Source of the DNA: Acanthaster planci
Lineage: Eukaryota > Echinodermata > Asteroidea > Valvatida > Acanthasteridae
Assembly: GCF_001949145.1 (NCBI RefSeq)
Contig: NW_019091452.1
Location: 975,133 to 1,039,132, forward strand
DNA length: 64,000 bases
Direction: 5' to 3'
A program made the position numbers and the translations under genes. Of the stretch, positions 59,104-64,000 are shown one piece after another. Position 1 is the stretch's first letter, and every line of letters begins with the position of its first letter. Below the pieces are notes generated by a model. The model searched no databases, had not been told where the DNA came from, and was given only the letters and a program-made list of their open reading frames with translations.

Positions 59104-62100
59104 TAGAAATTTCAGTGAGACGAAGCAACAGGTTTTGGCTATGTAGGAACCGATTCCAGTGCAATAGTGTGTAACACCCCCCCCCACATGCATGTATGTT
59201 GTGCCTATTGTCAGCAAATACAGTGGTTTCTGTCTATTGTAACGTCATTTCACAGGTTGTTGCCTGCATCTTTGAAGGTGAGGTTGGAAGTGCAGTGTAA
59301 TCAGGCATAATATTTAAATTCAGATGCTTGAAACCATGAAGTTTGGTTGTGGTTTATTATGTTGCATGTATTTTGTATTTACCGGTAGCTTTCCAAAGTC
59401 AATCTTATTTCACATCCTTCTTGACACTAACCGCAGTAACCACACAGTTAACCCAAACTTTCCAGGGTCCTTTTAATTTAAAAAACTAGGCAATTTTTTG
59501 CAGCATTGGGGACGATGCAACCACAGGTAAAACGTAAATGTTAAAATGTGAAAAAAGGCTCAGAAATCTTTGTCGTGGTCAAGTGTTCAAATTCATGAAA
59601 TCAGAATGGAGTAAACAGACAGGGTTTGGAGGGCACATCATGGAAGCCATCTCTTTGAGGAAGAAGTTATTGGCTCTGTGAAGAGCTGCAGTGAGAAAAG
59701 GGCTGGATGTATTGAACAGCGTGCTCTGCTTGTCTTCAGGATACAAACTGGAGTGATGCCGGTTCAGCTGGTTAAGGTGTCTGAAGTCACTCAGGCATGG
59801 AGTGAAGGATGCACTGACCAGATGTACATTACATGTACAAATGTACATGTATGCTGACTGTACAGGCATAGAATGCTACATGTTATTCCATTATCTAGCT
59901 TTTCAAATCAAGTACTACATGCACATGGCATGTACTAAAGTAGTTTGTGAGTGATTGGGATGTTGAGAGCTAAAACAGTCTGGGATATTGATTTACATGT
60001 AACAATCTAAAGCAACATTGGATTGGCCCTAGAGAGGTTGAGAGGACTCAGACAAAGGTTTTTGGTGTGTTTCAGCCATACTGTCACCGAGCAATGAAAC
60101 ATTAGCCATCTGGCATATACAGGTAAATCAAACAAGGTACGGTACATATAGCTATAAGTTTGTACAATTGGGGCCCGAGAAGATTAATTTGTACATTGTG
60201 GTATGAAAACTTCCATCAAAACATGTTACAACAAAACAAGGCAAAATACACTGTATAAGAACACGGTAACTGGCATTTAAAGACGTGGCATGTTTAAGTG
60301 TGGCTACTTGGTGAATTGGCTCCCAATTGCTAACTGGCCCAACCAAGCATGTCAACAATTAGCCTTAAGCCTAATGAGGGAATAATTAACTGTGCTGTGC
60401 CACACCAAGTTAGGATCGAAAGGTACAATTATGAATTGGAGTTATTTGGAGAATCGAGGCTGGAATAAAGATAGCCCCCCCTCCAATAGGTTGATTAGCT
60501 GGAATTGATGTCTGAGTGAGTACACCCCCCCCCCCCGAACACATGCAGGCCATGCCCTACAGGCTACACTGTACATATGTCTGCTGACATCTGGCCTCCC
60601 CAAGATAACATGTATAGGAGGTACATGTACCACTGGAGAAGGGGATCACCCAGGGTTTGGAGTTTTGTAGGGGTGGGGCCTAACAACCATAATGCTGGGC
60701 CAGACATTAATGCTGCTGTGAGTGTAGCAGAAACTGACATGGCAACAACGCACAACAACGCTCCCGCAGCACCCCTGAGCCTGAACTGAAATGAATACTG
60801 CGCCAGCTAAAGGTAACAAGACCAAGGGTGACTAGTGCCCCCACAATTTGCCGAGTCCCAAGGGGACTGACTGCAGTCAGCATCACCTTGGGCCAAGAAA
60901 ATCTGACGTAAAATAGCAGTTTGTCTACGACTGACGCTGTTGGACAAGACACGCCGAAGTTTCCGAGCGACAGACAGAGTGTACTCCACCATAGGCCAGA
61001 GAATTATAAATACCACCGTGGTTAAGGACATACACCAGTACATGTACATACATTGTACAACCATGATCATCCACACCGTCATAACCAAGACTGGTTTACA
61101 GCAGTGGGATCAAGAAAACGCTGGAAATATCCAAGAAGTGGACCATAAAATAAAGCCACTGTCATTGGCCAATGAATTGGATCAAGATCAAGTTCATACG
61201 GCCATGTGCAATCTGCTGCAATGGCATGGATCCCTGAAGCTTTTATCACCAATTCAGTTCAGATTGGCCAGTTTTTATGGCCTCCTAATCCACTTAATCC
61301 ACTGAGTCATAACATCCCAGCCTGGCCAAGAGTTTCCTGAAGTGTCAGCTGTCATAACATTTTACGAGACCCCCTTTTACAACAATGGTTTCCGGAATGG
61401 GCCCGGCTGAAATATACAGACTAAATCATGTTTTCCAAATAAACTTTGGAAGGATGGCACTGGGCTGGCGCAGACACGCAGGGGTCAGGGATGACCGTAA
61501 TTTTCAGGAAGAGCTTTTACATCGTGTACAGGTACATTACATACATGCATCTCTACGTCAAAGCGAAATGAAAAAAAAAAGAAGAAAATATACAGGTAAA
61601 CATGTACATCCAGTTCTTACTGGGATCACTTATGTTCTCTCCCCATAGACTGTGCATTCATTTAGTTTGTGTATTCGCGTACGCGCAATAGTGACATATG
61701 GTCGTTGGCCTGAAAAATTATTCTAGCAGACGACGCATATCGTCGGTGACCCATGTGAGGGATTTGTCCTGCCATTTCCCTTGAAGACGTTGTGTGAATA
61801 AATTGCTAAGAGAGTCTGTTAAATGGTGATATTTAATAGCTTCTGGTAAGAAAGATCACCGGAAAATAATCAAAGAGAGTGGAAAATGTCAATTTTACGA
61901 CAAAGTATAAAGATTTGTTTACATAGCTTTGTGTCTAATTTTCACAATTTTGCCGAGTTTACTTTCAAATAACTTTGATGCCACATGAAAGACTAGGAAC
62001 TCTTGTGTACAAAAAAGGTTATTACTTCAAGGAAGAAAATCTTTTTTTTTTTTTTTTTTTAAGTTCACTCCGTATGTCATTGGCACCCATATTCGTCATT

Positions 62101-63450
62101 TTCTGTTTTTTTTTTTACCTTACTTGGTGCCCTTTTTTCGCACTTGTCGAATTCCCCTCAGATCATCAGTGATACTGTCTGGAAGACTGAAATTTTTTTG
62201 TACTGGTCCACCGGTATCAGCTCATTTTGTGAGAGCCATTTGTCTGAAATGCGGTGCATTTTTCATGCGGGTTCAAATTTACGCACTGAGTTTGGCAGCG
62301 GTCAAAATGAGATGTACGGATTTTGGGCATCGTGCACACATACACGTACACGTACATACCCCTGGATACGAGTGCATTTGGGTACGAGTTGGCCTTCTGC
62401 ATTGCATGAATATGTACATGTACGATCACGTCAAGGTGCCCGACTAAAAGGCACAAACAAAAAATTTCCGTTCCCATCCATATGTTTCCTTCTTGCATGA
62501 TACTTTTTCATTAGGGCATTAATGATACTCCAGAAATGTCAGGGAAAACCCGGCAAAACTGAAGAAATACCTTTAAAATGTTGGCTTCACATGCAACTTC
62601 TTACTCTGTTACTTTGGAGGTACGTCAGAAAGACGGGCAAAAATATGGGAGAAAATAAATTTTTATAGTTTGGAAGTTATCAAGAGGAACTTTAAGTGTT
62701 TAAATTCTAATTGGTAGGGAAATGAGGGGCAAACAACTTTATCTGAGCTTGATGTTGATTGATTACTTTTGAGGTCCGTTGCCCCCAGTCAAGATCCATT
62801 TTACTGGCTTCAGGCACTGCAGTGGGATTCAGTGTGCATGCGCACTAACTACTACCCCTTTCCCACTACCAAATCCCTGGGATGTCTCGGGGGTAACGGC
62901 AAATCTTAACCCCGGGATACCCCGGGGTAGCTCGAGCGTTCCCATTGCTCTTTTTCCCCCGCCCCAGGTTAAGAGAAAAAATTTTGCCTTTACCCCAGGG
63001 TTTGTTAACCCTGCCAGCGACCAGAAAGAAAGAAACGCTTAACCTGGGGCAGAAAATCTCTGGGTTAAGCAGTTTGTGGTTGGAAAAGGGTTTAAGTGAG
63101 GGGCATGAACATACATGTACATGTATGTGTATGTGGGATCAGGAAATGGCCTGCCATGAGAGTGTAAACTCCCACTAAGATCTCTGCAAGACTATAACAT
63201 TGTGCTAGATTATTGCTTCAAGATGCGACACTTGACCACAACATTCCAAGAATCAAATCTTTTAGGTCAGGTGGGAAGTAATTTCAGTTTACAGACATCT
63301 CCGGGCGCAAATATTGCGTTTTTTCTCCAGCAAGCTAGGAGGAAATGAAGTGTTCATTCACACACACAATGGCCAACATTTTTGGCTTGATCTCAAGTCG
63401 TTATTCGGCTGGGTATAGTTTTGGCACCATGCAGGAGGCACAACATTGAA

Positions 63451-63640
63451 AAGCAAGATCCTGCCTTTCCACAACTGTGTGCCAGCAAGAGTTTGCAACG
63501 CGTTGGCCAATCACAATGCGCGAAATCTGTCGACCCTTTCCGAAAGCGCATTGGGTTGACAGATTTCGCACATTGTGATTAGCCAGCATGTTGCAAACTC
63601 TTGGTGGTGCACTGTTGTGAATCTGCCCGTATTGCTGTGT
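63451..63640. repeat. Inverted repeat, about 58-bp strong arms
   Basis: 63479-63536 (gccagcaagagtttgcaacg, then ggccaatcacaatgcgcgaa and atctgtcgaccc) is complementary to 63552-63609 with few mismatches. Weaker pairing extends to 63451 and 63640. The loop is about 15 bases. MITE or fold-back element. Confidence 0.88.
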
Positions 63641-64000
63641 CTATAGCTCAGCAACTTCTCTCTCTTACCTGGCTTGCAGGTAAAAAAATAGCGGCAATAT
63701 TTGTGACTCGAGATACTAGTCATGAATTTGGTCGCAAATACAGTATTTAGGTCGATATTGACAATTGGCAGTGTCCCTCCAGGGCCACTATAGTCAACCC
63801 ACTCAAGGTGCAATGTGTTACTGATTGGTGATGAGTCCACGTTGATCACTGTCTTCAGAATTGTTCATTATTATGCAAGCAGACCAAAGTGGTATACATG
63901 CATGTACATATACATTGTACATGTATATTATATACAGGTGTAATGTACCTACCAGTAGTTGGGATGGCAAGGACCAGACTGAGGCAATTTTTGAGTGTTT

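Larger units (their letters stand above)
55363..64000 (+). other. Probable first intron of the leprecan-family gene, repeat-rich
   Basis: No further exon of the family was found in 8.6 kb. The stretch holds dispersed repeats A, C and E, an inverted repeat at 63451-63640 and many TACATG clusters. ORFs up to 121 aa (e.g. 60940-61305) have no family features and mostly lack ATG starts. Confidence 0.55.

Noticed and set aside
60940-61305. 121-codon ORF (+)
   Set aside because: It starts at TTG, has no recognisable domain or splice context, and lies in repeat-rich intron sequence.

Overview
This is a eukaryotic window: genes are split into many short exons with GT-AG introns, and the gaps hold decayed transposons, microsatellites and clusters of a TACATG-type hexamer. 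Gene content points to an invertebrate animal. The best guess is a non-vertebrate deuterostome (echinoderm, hemichordate or amphioxus), based on a PLCL/PRIP-type phospholipase C, a Tie-like ectodomain joined to fucolectin (FTP) modules, DIRS and Penelope-type retroelement debris, and the repeat composition. The species cannot be fixed from the sequence alone.

Layout. (1) 103-14737 (+): the last 18 coding exons (676 codons) of a PLC-like protein of the PLCL/PRIP family, running from inside the X box through Y, C2 and the PRIP-type C-terminus. The PH and EF-hand exons lie to the left of the window. A probable 3'UTR of about 4.8 kb follows. (2) 19.8-22.8 kb: a decayed DIRS-like (tyrosine-recombinase) retrotransposon. 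(3) 28353-24955 (-): a complete four-exon GID8 gene of 229 aa, a subunit of the CTLH/GID E3 ubiquitin ligase. Its 3' end faces that of PLCL. (4) 28.4-32.5 kb: a divergent intergenic region with a large imperfect palindrome. (5) 32564-51479 (+), with a possible alternative last exon to 53256: a 22-exon, about 1451-aa single-pass receptor. Its order is signal peptide, three FTP lectin modules, two Ig-like domains, Tie-type EGF repeats, two FN3 domains, a Thr/Pro mucin stalk of 60-bp repeats, a transmembrane helix and a short tyrosine-containing tail with no kinase domain. (6) 54880 onward (+): the first coding exon of a prolyl 3-hydroxylase/CRTAP (leprecan) family gene. The rest of the window appears to be its first intron and is full of repeats.

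The genes do not form a functional unit. PLCL acts in phosphoinositide signalling, GID8 in ubiquitin ligation, the receptor at the cell surface, and the leprecan-family protein in collagen modification in the ER.

The most notable item is the receptor: a Tie-like ectodomain carrying N-terminal FTP modules and a mucin stalk, with no visible kinase. The second is the PLCL gene, whose visible catalytic residues are intact although vertebrate family members are catalytically dead. All exon borders were read by eye from splice consensus, reading frame and family similarity; no alignment or transcript data were available.
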